NCBI GenBank assembly: GCA_964453525.1
Contig: CAYVOV010000003.1
Location: forward strand, 124,001-188,000
Direction: 5' to 3'
Source: CAYVOV01 sp964453525
GTDB taxonomy: Bacteria; Chloroflexota; Dehalococcoidia; Dehalococcoidales; UBA2162
DNA length: 64,000 nucleotides
Each line of letters opens with the position of its first letter. The stretch's first letter is position 1. Below the pieces are notes generated by a model. The model did not search any database and had not been told where the DNA came from. It was given only the letters and a program-made list of their open reading frames with translations. Positions 1 through 7,591 of the stretch are shown piece after piece. The translations under genes and the position numbers were made by a program.

Positions 1-154
1 ATTTTTCACCAAACATTGTGCCTGCAGGCGTGAAACCGGATAATATGGAAAACCACCCTGCCATCCACAGCCCTACCAGCAGTCCTGCTATTGCCGATAA
101 TATTCCCCACATAACACCGACCGATAGTACTCCGAATTTCTTTATCGTTACCAT
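1..154 (-). CDS. Partial small membrane protein, N-terminal part only
   Basis: The gene runs off the left edge of the window, so only about 51 N-terminal residues are visible. They read MVTIKKFGVLSVGVMWGI followed by a hydrophobic glycine/alanine-rich stretch, which looks like the first membrane helix of a small integral membrane protein. The ATG ends at position 154 and is preceded by a strong AGGAGG at 165-170. The gene lies 88 bp downstream of the cobalamin operon on the same strand, so it could be its last gene or an independent unit. No function can be assigned. An N-terminus of this style occurs in small bacterial proteins of unknown function, but the family is not identified here. Confidence 0.6.
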   Translation of the reverse strand, partial: MVTIKKFGVLSVGVMWGILSAIAGLLVGLWMAGWFSILSGFTPAGTMFGEK

Positions 155-242
155 TTCTGTCCACCCTCCTTGCTTTTATTGATAAGCAGGTGTGTCGGCT
201 ATTATAGCCGGTATCACATTTGATGGCAAAACAGTAATGATA

Positions 243-920
243 TTATTTATCTCTCAACTCGCACTTCGAGATATCAAGGAACCAGCGCCCGTCTCTGAGT
301 GTCTTTTCTGCTTTTACAATTTCCAGGCGCTGTTTGAACAGCGGTCCGTCAATAACCAGGCTGTGGTATTCCCCATTTTCGCCGCAGAACGTTATATCCG
401 CCGTTTCTCTGAGTTTTTCCAGGTCTTTGATGAAATCAAGGTCAACTTTCCTGCCCAGCCATTCCTCTCCGAGAATATCGGCCATGGTGGCGACCACTAC
501 CGATTCAAACCCGAGCCCGATGAAGTTTCTCATTATCTTTTCCTGGTCCATTTCCCACAGTGGCAGGTGGGGAGTGATACCTGCTTCGGCGCAGACCCTG
601 TCAATCCATTCCCGGTGGGCATTGAAGTCGATATCCCCGAAGATGCCATCATCAATCCCTTCCTCTTTGAATTTGCAGAGTATATTCTTGAAGTTTTCTT
701 CGTAGTCATCGCTGCCGGTCGGCTGCTGCGCCAGGGGAATTCCTATCGCCTGTGCCTGAGTTTTTATCACCTCGGCTGATATTCCGTGGCTGCGGGAACG
801 TTTGCCGTCCTCAGATACCGTGTTTGCAAGATACCGAGCTTCAAAGCCGTCTCTGATTGCCAGATAACCTGCTAGGCAGCTATCCTTTCCTCCGCTCCAT
901 GATATAAAAACAGATTTCAA
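243..920 (-). CDS. PP-loop ATP-pyrophosphatase, Dph6 / ATP_bind_4 family
   Basis: This 225-residue protein opens with the PP-loop signature SGGKDS at residues 9-14, which binds ATP and releases pyrophosphate in adenylation reactions. The whole chain matches the single-domain Dph6-like (diphthine-ammonia ligase, MJ0570) type, with the conserved GDI, W and late GENGEYHS segments. Bacteria make no diphthamide, so the substrate must be different. Its ATG overlaps the cobC stop by 4 bp (917-920), and it is the last recognisable gene of the B12 operon. This suggests an ATP-dependent amidation or adenylation step in corrinoid handling. The family call is firm; the B12 role is inference from position. 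Confidence 0.85.
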   Translation of the reverse strand: MKSVFISWSGGKDSCLAGYLAIRDGFEARYLANTVSEDGKRSRSHGISAEVIKTQAQAIGIPLAQQPTGSDDYEENFKNILCKFKEEGIDDGIFGDIDFNAHREWIDRVCAEAGITPHLPLWEMDQEKIMRNFIGLGFESVVVATMADILGEEWLGRKVDLDFIKDLEKLRETADITFCGENGEYHSLVIDGPLFKQRLEIVKAEKTLRDGRWFLDISKCELRDK

Positions 921-1540
921 TTCGGACCTCCTTTGTCTTTCAAATGCGATGTATCATTGAGCAGGCTGAGTATGGCTCGCTGCGGGTAGATATCGATAAT
1001 CGTCAGTGAAGCGTTATCGAAGCGGAACTTGGGCCAGTGCTCCTGGTCCATACCGAGTAACTGGCAGATAAGTGTCCTCAGCATTCCGCCGTGGGAAACA
1101 ATTAGTATAGTCTGGTCCGTGGAGTGATTATTCAGTTTCTCAAGGAACCTGCCTGCTCTATCAGATAAATCGCTGAAACTTTCACCGCCGGGAAAGCTCA
1201 GCATAGGGCTGTATTTGGCAATCATTTCGCTCAGCTCGGGATATTTTTCTGAAATTTCCTTGTAGGTCAGTCCCTCGGCTTCACCGTAATTGAGTTCTCG
1301 AATCTCAGGACAGGCTACGATTTCCAGTTCATGTGGAGAACAGATAACCTCGGTAGTGGTGATTGCCCTTTTAAGGTCGCTGCAATAAACGGCGTCGATC
1401 TTCTCTTCCGCCAGCCGGTCACGCAGCTCTTCCGCCTGCCGGTAGCCGTCGGCATTAAGGTCTATATCGCTCTGACCGGTGAACTTCCGCGTGACGTTGG
1501 TCTCGGTTATACCGTGGCGTACAAGAAACAGTCTTGACAA
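917..1540 (-). CDS. cobC: Alpha-ribazole phosphatase, histidine phosphatase family
   Basis: The 207-residue protein has the phosphoglycerate-mutase-like RHG motif at residues 8-10 (LVRHGITETN), the second Arg in SDLKRA, the acidic GEAEGLT segment and the second catalytic His in VSHGGML. Proteins of this type within B12 operons remove the phosphate from alpha-ribazole 5'-phosphate or from adenosylcobalamin 5'-phosphate. It sits 18 bp after cobS and overlaps the PP-loop gene, so co-transcription is likely. A generic phosphoglycerate mutase-like phosphatase cannot be excluded on sequence alone; the operon decides the call. Confidence 0.85.
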   Translation of the reverse strand: MSRLFLVRHGITETNVTRKFTGQSDIDLNADGYRQAEELRDRLAEEKIDAVYCSDLKRAITTTEVICSPHELEIVACPEIRELNYGEAEGLTYKEISEKYPELSEMIAKYSPMLSFPGGESFSDLSDRAGRFLEKLNNHSTDQTILIVSHGGMLRTLICQLLGMDQEHWPKFRFDNASLTIIDIYPQRAILSLLNDTSHLKDKGGPN

Positions 1541-1558
1541 ATTCTCCTCCTGACCCGG

Positions 1559-2332
1559 TTAAGTAAACCAGCCGATGTGGGCGAAGATGCTCATCAGGAC
1601 AAGCACTCCCACCTCGGCTATCTCATTTATTGCCCCGTAGGTATCGCCGGTTAGCCCGGTGAACTTTCGTTTGAAGTATGATGCCGTCAATATGATTATA
1701 ACCCAGATGGCAAGTATTACAACCGGCCCCGCCAGGAAAAAGTAAGTGACACCGCCGAGCCAGGCTGATAGTACCACCAGTGCCAGCGTTATTATGGTGG
1801 CGGCGACTAACTGCTGCCGGCCGGCGCTTTGCTTGAAGGCTTTTCCCAGCCCTTCCTGCCTGGCATAAGAGTAGGCGACGATGGCGTAGACCATTGCCCA
1901 GCGGCTGACAAGCGGCGTCAGCAGCAGGGCTGCCGGCACCAGGTTGCTGGGAATACCATTCAATGTAATATATTTAAACAGCAATACCAGAACAACACCA
2001 ACCATGCCGAAGGCGCCGGCACGGCTGTCATGCATAACCTGCCATCTATCTTTGGCTGACTTATGACCGGCGATTCCGTCGCAGGTATCGACAAATCCAT
2101 CTAGGTGTAAAGCTCCGCTGATTACGACGAGAGTTACAATGAGAAATCCATTGACTACCTCAGAAGGCAGGAATAGTTTGAAGAGAGCATTCACCCCGAC
2201 CAGGATAAGACCGATAAGCAGTCCGACAACCGGGAAAAAGACGGTGGAACGCCCCATGTCTTCCGGGCTTTCCTTACTCCCGAAAGGTACCGGGATAATG
2301 GTTAAAAACCGCAGGGCGGTAAAGAAACTCAA
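1559..2332 (-). CDS. cobS: Adenosylcobinamide-GDP ribazoletransferase (cobalamin synthase)
   Basis: This 257-residue polytopic membrane protein joins adenosylcobinamide-GDP to alpha-ribazole(-phosphate), the last assembly step of cobalamin. It shows the family start FFTALRFLTIIPVP, the conserved acidic motif HLDGFVDTCDG around residues 77-87 that binds Mg2+ and the nucleotide, and several hydrophobic helices. The length is normal for CobS. Its ATG overlaps the cobT stop by 4 bp, so the two genes are probably translationally coupled. Confidence 0.95.
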   Translation of the reverse strand: MSFFTALRFLTIIPVPFGSKESPEDMGRSTVFFPVVGLLIGLILVGVNALFKLFLPSEVVNGFLIVTLVVISGALHLDGFVDTCDGIAGHKSAKDRWQVMHDSRAGAFGMVGVVLVLLFKYITLNGIPSNLVPAALLLTPLVSRWAMVYAIVAYSYARQEGLGKAFKQSAGRQQLVAATIITLALVVLSAWLGGVTYFFLAGPVVILAIWVIIILTASYFKRKFTGLTGDTYGAINEIAEVGVLVLMSIFAHIGWFT

Positions 2333-3405
2333 CTGTCTGACTCACTCTCCTCTGATACTCCGGCTTCGGTAAATGTTGCCATCTCTGACAGTACCCGGCA
2401 GGCTGTTTCACACAGGAATATACCGAGGGCGGCGCCAGTTCCTTCACCGAGACGCATACCGAGGTCCAGAAGCGGATTAAGGCCCATGTGTTCCAGCATT
2501 ACCCCATGTCCGCCTTCCGCCGAAAGGTGTCCGCCGATAAGGAAGTTTTTAAGTTCCGGTGCCAGGGAGGTGGCAATAAGGGCCGCTGCTCCAGAGATAA
2601 AGCCATCGATAACCACCGGAATACGCTGAGCCGCTGCTGCCAGCATTACTCCAGCCAGCCCTCCAATCTCAAAACCACCCACCTTTGCCAGCACTTCCAT
2701 CGGCTTTGCCGGGTCGGGGCGGTTGACTTCGAGGGCTTTGTTTACTATCGCTATCTTATGGGCTAGCTGTTCATCGGATATGCCGGTGCCCCTGCCGGTT
2801 ACCTCTGCCGCCGGTTTACCGGTGATAACGGCGCAGATGGTGCTGCTGGCGGTGGTGTTGCCGATACCCATATCGCCGGTGCCGACTATATCCAGGCCCC
2901 TGGCGATTTCGTCATTCACGATTTGAATTCCGGTCTCGATTGCCTTCATTGCCTGCTTTTCGGTCATTGCCGGACCTGCTGTCATATTGCCCGTTCCTGG
3001 AGCCACCTTTCTTGAGAGGAGCTGGGGATTGTCTTCGATTTTACCGACTACTCCCATGTCAACCACGATAATACGGGCGTCTACCTGGCGGGCGATGGCA
3101 TTGATTCCGGCACCGCCGCGGAGGAAATTCTCTACCATCTGGGCGGTTACCTCCTGGGGCCAGTTACCGATTCCTTCAGCCACCACTCCGTGGTCTCCAG
3201 CCATGGTGATAATCGCCTTGTGTTTGATTTGAGGTACCGGCTGCCCCTGGATACCGGCAAGTTGGACGGATAGCTCCTCCAGCCTGCCCAGGCTGCCCTG
3301 TGGTTTTGTCAGCATATCCTGTCTTGCCCTGGCTTCAGCCATTGCTTTTTCATCGAGGGTGCCTATCATTTTGATTGTATCGGATAATAGGCCAGCCATA
3401 GTCAC
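2329..3405 (-). CDS. cobT: Nicotinate-nucleotide-dimethylbenzimidazole phosphoribosyltransferase
   Basis: The 358-residue protein activates the lower-ligand base by moving phosphoribose from nicotinate mononucleotide to it, giving alpha-ribazole phosphate. Family hallmarks are KPQGSLGRLEE near the N-terminus, AGDHGV, GAGINAIARQ, GDMGIGNTT and the C-terminal LGEGTGAA that holds the catalytic Glu. The length is typical. It overlaps cobQ upstream and cobS downstream by 4 bp each. The last 25 or so residues (TEAGVSEESESDS) are an acidic tail that is probably unstructured. Confidence 0.96.
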   Translation of the reverse strand: MTMAGLLSDTIKMIGTLDEKAMAEARARQDMLTKPQGSLGRLEELSVQLAGIQGQPVPQIKHKAIITMAGDHGVVAEGIGNWPQEVTAQMVENFLRGGAGINAIARQVDARIIVVDMGVVGKIEDNPQLLSRKVAPGTGNMTAGPAMTEKQAMKAIETGIQIVNDEIARGLDIVGTGDMGIGNTTASSTICAVITGKPAAEVTGRGTGISDEQLAHKIAIVNKALEVNRPDPAKPMEVLAKVGGFEIGGLAGVMLAAAAQRIPVVIDGFISGAAALIATSLAPELKNFLIGGHLSAEGGHGVMLEHMGLNPLLDLGMRLGEGTGAALGIFLCETACRVLSEMATFTEAGVSEESESDS

Positions 3406-4934
3406 TTCCTTTCTATTCCCTGATTAATTATTTTATAAACCAGGTCCATATTCAGGCTGCGGCGGATGAGTTCCGCCAGCCTGTCATACTCCGCCTCTTT
3501 ATCTGTTGATTTCTGTTTGTGTGCTTCGGGAAGTCCTTTACTGCGGCGCAGGTAATTCAGCAGGTTGTGCCTCAGACCGGCGTTATGGAAAAGACCGTGC
3601 ATATAGGAACCCAGTATCGTACCTCTGGCATTGAGAACACCGTCGGGATAGTCGGCTTCACCTTTCGGTGTTTCGTAAACATGAAAGGCACTGGCGTTTT
3701 CATCGCTCCTTGTCTGCCCCATATGGATTTCATAGCCGGTAAGTTCCTGACCGCTTGCCCCTTCGAGCAGACCCCGAGCGGCTACTACCCTTGCCTTCAC
3801 CTGGACGGTCGATTTCTCCGGCAGGAAGGTGGTCACCACATCGAGGAGTCCCAGTCCCGGGACCTCTTTCTCCGTTGATTCCACGCCTTCGGGGTCATGA
3901 ATACTCCTGCCCAGCATTTGATAGCCGCCGCAAATACCGATTATCGGTTTTCCTTCTCCTGCCTGCCGCGTAATTTCTTCAGCCAGGCCTGATTGTCTCA
4001 GGAAGCTGAGGTCCTGGATAGTGTTCTTCGTCCCCGGCAGAATAATAAGGTCGGGGCTTCCCAGCTCGGAAACGCCGGTGACATAGCGCACTTTACAGCC
4101 TTCCGCCTCAAGCGGGTCGAAATCATCGTAGTTGGAGATGCGAGGGAGACGGATGACGGCGATGTCGATACCGGCCGTCCCCGAGTTTGCCTGCCTCTCG
4201 TCAAGATAAACGGAGTCCTCCTGGGCGATGTGGATATCCCGGAAATAGGGCACTATCCCGATAACCGGCTTCAGCGTCTTACCCTCAAGAAAGTCAATAG
4301 CCGGCTGGAAAAGACTGACATCGCCGCGAAACTTGTTGATAATAAACCCCTTTATGTGGTTTCGCTCCTCTTCGTCAAGCAGCTCAAGGGTACCGACCAG
4401 CGAAGCCATTACTCCACCACGGTCGATATCTCCGACGAGGAGAACCGGTGCCTCAGCCATCCTGGCAATCCGCATATTTGTTATTTCTCTTTCCCTGAGG
4501 TTTATCTCCGCCGGACTCCCGGCTCCCTCGATAATAACGACGTCATAGGTGGAGGAAAGGCGGTTGAACGAGTCCCGTACCGTCTCAAGCAGGTCCGCGG
4601 TGTATCTGTAATATTCTCTGGCGGATATGGTCTTGAACAGCTTGCCCAGGACGATTACCTGTGACCTTGAGTCAGCTTCCGGCTTGAGCAGCACCGGATT
4701 CATATCCACGGTCGGCTTGATTCCGGCCGCTTCCGCCTGCACGACCTGTGCCCGGCCAATTTCGCCTCCCTCCTTTGTAACAAATGAATTTAGCGCCATA
4801 TTCTGTGATTTGAAGGGAGCAACGGACAAGCCGTCCTGCCTGAAGATGCGGCAGAGAGCCGCCACCAGCACGCTTTTACCCGCCGAGGATGCTGTCCCCT
4901 GTATCATTAAGACTTTAGCCGGCATTTTTCTCAA
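3402..4934 (-). CDS. cobQ: Cobyric acid synthase, glutamine-hydrolysing
   Basis: The 510-residue protein performs the four ATP- and glutamine-dependent amidations that turn adenosylcobyrinic acid a,c-diamide into adenosylcobyric acid. The N-terminal dethiobiotin-synthetase-like domain has the P-loop GTASSAGKS (about residues 13-21) and the GDIDRGG motif. The C-terminal class I glutamine amidotransferase domain has the nucleophile Cys in GICGGYQMLG and the His in GSYMHGLF. The start shown, MRKMPAKVLMIQGT, could also be the internal Met at residue 4. It overlaps cobD and cobT by 4 bp each. Confidence 0.96.
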   Translation of the reverse strand: MRKMPAKVLMIQGTASSAGKSVLVAALCRIFRQDGLSVAPFKSQNMALNSFVTKEGGEIGRAQVVQAEAAGIKPTVDMNPVLLKPEADSRSQVIVLGKLFKTISAREYYRYTADLLETVRDSFNRLSSTYDVVIIEGAGSPAEINLREREITNMRIARMAEAPVLLVGDIDRGGVMASLVGTLELLDEEERNHIKGFIINKFRGDVSLFQPAIDFLEGKTLKPVIGIVPYFRDIHIAQEDSVYLDERQANSGTAGIDIAVIRLPRISNYDDFDPLEAEGCKVRYVTGVSELGSPDLIILPGTKNTIQDLSFLRQSGLAEEITRQAGEGKPIIGICGGYQMLGRSIHDPEGVESTEKEVPGLGLLDVVTTFLPEKSTVQVKARVVAARGLLEGASGQELTGYEIHMGQTRSDENASAFHVYETPKGEADYPDGVLNARGTILGSYMHGLFHNAGLRHNLLNYLRRSKGLPEAHKQKSTDKEAEYDRLAELIRRSLNMDLVYKIINQGIERK

Positions 4935-6040
4935 TAGCTCCTTATTTTCTCGATTGCTTCAATCAGTTTTTTACACTCGGGCATGGTGCGGGCGGCGATG
5001 CGAATGTAATCGGGAAGGCCGAAGGACGTGCAATCGCGTACCATTATTCCCTTTTTCAATAGAGCGGTACGGAAGTCTCTGGAATTGGCAACTTTAAAGA
5101 GAAAATAATTCGTGTCCGATGGCACCATATCAAAGCCGAGTCGGCCGAGTTCACCAATAAGAAACTGCTTTGTTTTTCTTATTTTTTTTCTCGAACTATT
5201 CAGATAATCGTCACCGTTAAGAATAATTTTGCCCACTTCCTGAGCTACGGCATTAATATTCCACGGCGGGCGTACCAGACGGAGGGATTCAATTATCTCT
5301 GTGTGGGCTACGGCGTAGCCAAGCCGGAGTCCGGTCAGGGCGTGGTCCTTTGTCATCGAGCGGATGATAACCAGGTTGTTCCGTTCGATGAGGTCGAGCG
5401 ACGGCCAGATATTGTCCACGAAGTTGACATAAGCTTCATCCAGGATGACAAGCGTCTCATTGCTGGCGTCCAGAACAGCCTCGATTTCCTGCTGGCTGTG
5501 GTATTTACCGGTAGGATTATTCGGATTGCAGATGAATACCGCTCTGGGACGATAGTTTTTAATCAGGCCGGTAGTTTCTTCAATCTGGTGGCAGAAATTC
5601 ACCTTTTCTTCGCCCCACTGGCTGATTACCTCCGCCCCCATAATCTGGCAGCTTACCCGGTATTCACCAAAGGTCGGTTCCAGAATCAGCACACTGTCTC
5701 CCGGCCTGAAGTAAGCCAGGGATATAAGGCGGATTATCTCCATAGCGCCGCTGCCGGCCAGAATATTATCTGCTGGCACGCTGAGTTTTTCAGAAAGGCA
5801 CTCTCTGAGCTCGGTCGATTCCGAGTCCGGGTAGCGGTTGACAACGATTTTATCAGCCGCCTTCTTTACCTCCGGCGGCGGGGCAAAAGGATTGGAGCAG
5901 ACGCTGAAATCGATGACATCATTGGGAGTGAGCCCAAAAGATTCCAGTTCCGCCTGTTTCGGCCCGCCGTGTGACGCAGGCACGAGTTTCTCTATTTCCG
6001 GTCTAGGACGTAAGGACAAGATAAATACCTCCCGCGGCAA
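4931..6040 (-). CDS. cobD: Threonine-phosphate decarboxylase / HisC-like aminotransferase
   Basis: This 369-residue fold-type I PLP enzyme carries FICNPNNPTG, the Asp/Tyr pair of LDEAYVNF, the PLP lysine in SMTKDHALTGLRLGY and a late Arg in IRIAAR. In a B12 operon this HisC relative makes (R)-1-amino-2-propanol phosphate, the linker between corrin ring and nucleotide loop. Histidinol-phosphate aminotransferase is the alternative by sequence alone. Its first 38 bp overlap the cbiB 3' end, the longest overlap in the operon. A later start is conceivable, because the first 15 or so residues before LVPASHGG are not needed for the fold. Confidence 0.88.
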   Translation of the reverse strand: MPREVFILSLRPRPEIEKLVPASHGGPKQAELESFGLTPNDVIDFSVCSNPFAPPPEVKKAADKIVVNRYPDSESTELRECLSEKLSVPADNILAGSGAMEIIRLISLAYFRPGDSVLILEPTFGEYRVSCQIMGAEVISQWGEEKVNFCHQIEETTGLIKNYRPRAVFICNPNNPTGKYHSQQEIEAVLDASNETLVILDEAYVNFVDNIWPSLDLIERNNLVIIRSMTKDHALTGLRLGYAVAHTEIIESLRLVRPPWNINAVAQEVGKIILNGDDYLNSSRKKIRKTKQFLIGELGRLGFDMVPSDTNYFLFKVANSRDFRTALLKKGIMVRDCTSFGLPDYIRIAARTMPECKKLIEAIEKIRSY

Positions 6041-6935
6041 AGCAGGCTATTACCCAGGTTATTGCCGTTATCTGCACAAGCTGTAATGAGGCGTCGATTG
6101 TCTCCGGGACAAGCGGATTGCCCGCTTTTCCCAGTGTATAGTGTCCCTCTTTAATGAGCTGCACATTGAGCGCTCCAGCGACTGCTGAGATAGTCCAGCC
6201 AGCGTTCGGGCTTTCCGTTTTCGAGTGGTCGCTGAGGGCAACCTGCCATGGAGCCCGGGCTCCTCTCCCTGATGCAAGACTGGCTAAAACAAGCAATAAC
6301 GCTGTCAATCTGGCCGGTATATAATTGAGAATATCGTCAAATCTGCTGGCGAATTTTCCCAGATACTCGTATCTACCGTGATAGCCTATCATCGAGTCCA
6401 GGGTATTGACTGCCCGGTAGGCAATTGCGCCGGGGACGCCGAAGAAGAGAAAATAAAACAGGGGGGCGACAAAGCTGTCACAGATGCTTTCCGCTACCGA
6501 CTCCACAGCGGCTGATACCAGCAGAGGCTCTGACAGGTTACCTGTGTCCCGGCTGACCAGCGAGCGCAGTTCCAGGCTGAGTTCGTCGCGTTTTTTGCTT
6601 AAAAGGAGACTTTTTACCCGGAGAGCTACCTTTCTTAGTTCTTTAAGGGAAAAGGTGGACTTCAGCAATATGGCACCGGCAATCACGTACACCGCCGTGT
6701 GCAGCCTGTCCGCATAGAGAAGGATAAAATATACGGCGGCGGTGAAAACTCCGGTAATGAGCAGTGTTATCACCGTCCCATAGATAAACTGGACCGGGCG
6801 TGACTTGACAATATTTCCTTTTTCGAGGAGTGATACCAGCTTACCCATCCACACCACGGGATGAACCGGGCGCGGCGGCTCACCGAGTAACAGGTCTATT
6901 ATCAGGGCAATAAGCAATACCAGTAGTGCATCCAT
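6003..6935 (-). CDS. cbiB: Adenosylcobinamide-phosphate synthase
   Basis: The 310-residue membrane protein attaches aminopropanol (phosphate) to adenosylcobyric acid. It begins with the family's LIDLLLGEPPRPVHPVVWMG motif (about residues 13-32), has several hydrophobic helices, and keeps the conserved ESICDSFVAPLFY and PNAGWTISAVAGAL segments. It is the first gene of the operon. Its 5' leader (6936-7190) contains a cobalamin riboswitch followed by an intrinsic terminator, so expression of the whole operon should fall when adenosylcobalamin is plentiful. Confidence 0.95.
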   Translation of the reverse strand: MDALLVLLIALIIDLLLGEPPRPVHPVVWMGKLVSLLEKGNIVKSRPVQFIYGTVITLLITGVFTAAVYFILLYADRLHTAVYVIAGAILLKSTFSLKELRKVALRVKSLLLSKKRDELSLELRSLVSRDTGNLSEPLLVSAAVESVAESICDSFVAPLFYFLFFGVPGAIAYRAVNTLDSMIGYHGRYEYLGKFASRFDDILNYIPARLTALLLVLASLASGRGARAPWQVALSDHSKTESPNAGWTISAVAGALNVQLIKEGHYTLGKAGNPLVPETIDASLQLVQITAITWVIACFAAGGIYLVLTS

Positions 6936-6980
6936 TTTCTTATCCTTAAGGCAGGCTGTTTACATCCTGCCGGGGCAGGT

Positions 6981-7015
6981 AAAATAAAATCCCTTTGCCA
7001 CCTGGACAAAGGGAT
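6981..7015 (-). terminator. Intrinsic terminator in the cbiB leader, expression platform
   Basis: On the minus strand ATCCCTTTG and CAAAGGGAT (arms 7007-7015 and 6989-6997) form a 9-bp stem, followed by the U-rich run TTTTATTTT (6988-6981). It lies between the riboswitch and the cbiB start at 6935, the usual layout of a transcription-terminating B12 riboswitch. Confidence 0.88.
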
Positions 7016-7019
7016 GCTG

Positions 7020-7190
7020 CTCATGTCTGTTAAACATGCTCCTACCCCCTTCCTCCGCGGAGGTCTAGGGCTGCCCGGAGACCGGCGTTCTGGCTTACCC
7101 GATTATTTCGGGATCACAGCAGGCGGGACTGCGTTGGAATCTCACCAACTTGCTTTCCGTTTATATCCTGTCTTTGGAAATCTCCGGAGA
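7020..7190 (-). promoter_or_regulatory. Cobalamin (adenosylcobalamin) riboswitch
   Basis: The minus strand contains the B12-box-like AAGCCAGAACGCCGGTC (about 7080-7096). Upstream of it is a TTGGTGAGATTCCAACGC hairpin (about 7132-7149) and the CCCGCCTGCTGTGA core segment. Downstream is a CATGTTTAACAGACATG hairpin (7022-7038) that could be the kissing-loop partner. Order and spacing fit the cobalamin riboswitch family. Exact ends are approximate. It controls the B12 operon through the terminator at 6981-7015. Confidence 0.9.
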
Positions 7191-7264
7191 TAGCTATTCT
7201 TTTTACTGTTCGATAATAAAGGAATTATAAGAAAAATGCAAGTATTATTTCCTGTGGTTCTGTC

Positions 7265-7390
7265 TGTATTTGGTAGACTCAAGTGCTCTCCCCCTTAATC
7301 CCCCTCTCAAACAGCTCCCTGATTTATAATGCGGATATTCACCAGTTTGAGAGGGGTTAGGGGTGAGGTAAACAGTACCAACCAAATACA
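7265..7390. repeat. MITE-like inverted-repeat element, copy 1
   Basis: A 126-bp element is bounded by the perfect 10-bp inverted repeat TGTATTTGGT (7265-7274) and ACCAAATACA (7381-7390). Inside it are long imperfect arms, a C-rich arm around 7288-7312 and the matching G-rich GTTTGAGAGGGG arm around 7344-7366. The same terminal and internal words (AAGTGCTCTCCCCC, GGTGAGGTAAA, ATACCA) recur near 24.3 kb and 47.1 kb. There is no coding capacity. It probably folds into a long hairpin in RNA. Confidence 0.75.
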
Positions 7391-7465
7391 AATGGTATCT
7401 GTCCTGCTATTTATATTAAAACCGGTTAATTGAAGCTAAATAAGTTCAAGTTATCGGTAAAAAAG

Positions 7466-7508
7466 TTGACCATGAAGCTTGATTCAGTGTACGCTTGATT
7501 CAGAGTAT
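7466..7508 (+). promoter_or_regulatory. Possible promoter with tandem 16-bp repeat before the Hdr operon
   Basis: TTGACC (7466-7471) could be a -35 box. Just downstream are two adjacent copies of a 16-bp unit, GCTTGATTCAGTGTAC (7477-7492) and GCTTGATTCAGAGTAT (7493-7508), matching at 14 of 16 positions. A direct repeat here, about 85 bp before the hdrA start, is a plausible regulator site. No regulator can be named, and the -10 box is uncertain. Confidence 0.4.
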
Positions 7509-7591
7509 ATTGAAGTGGAAGGAGTCAGAATTGGAACGGCCTCTGGCTCTTTTTTCGGGAATTAACAGATTTTTACTTCCGAGGTTCTATC

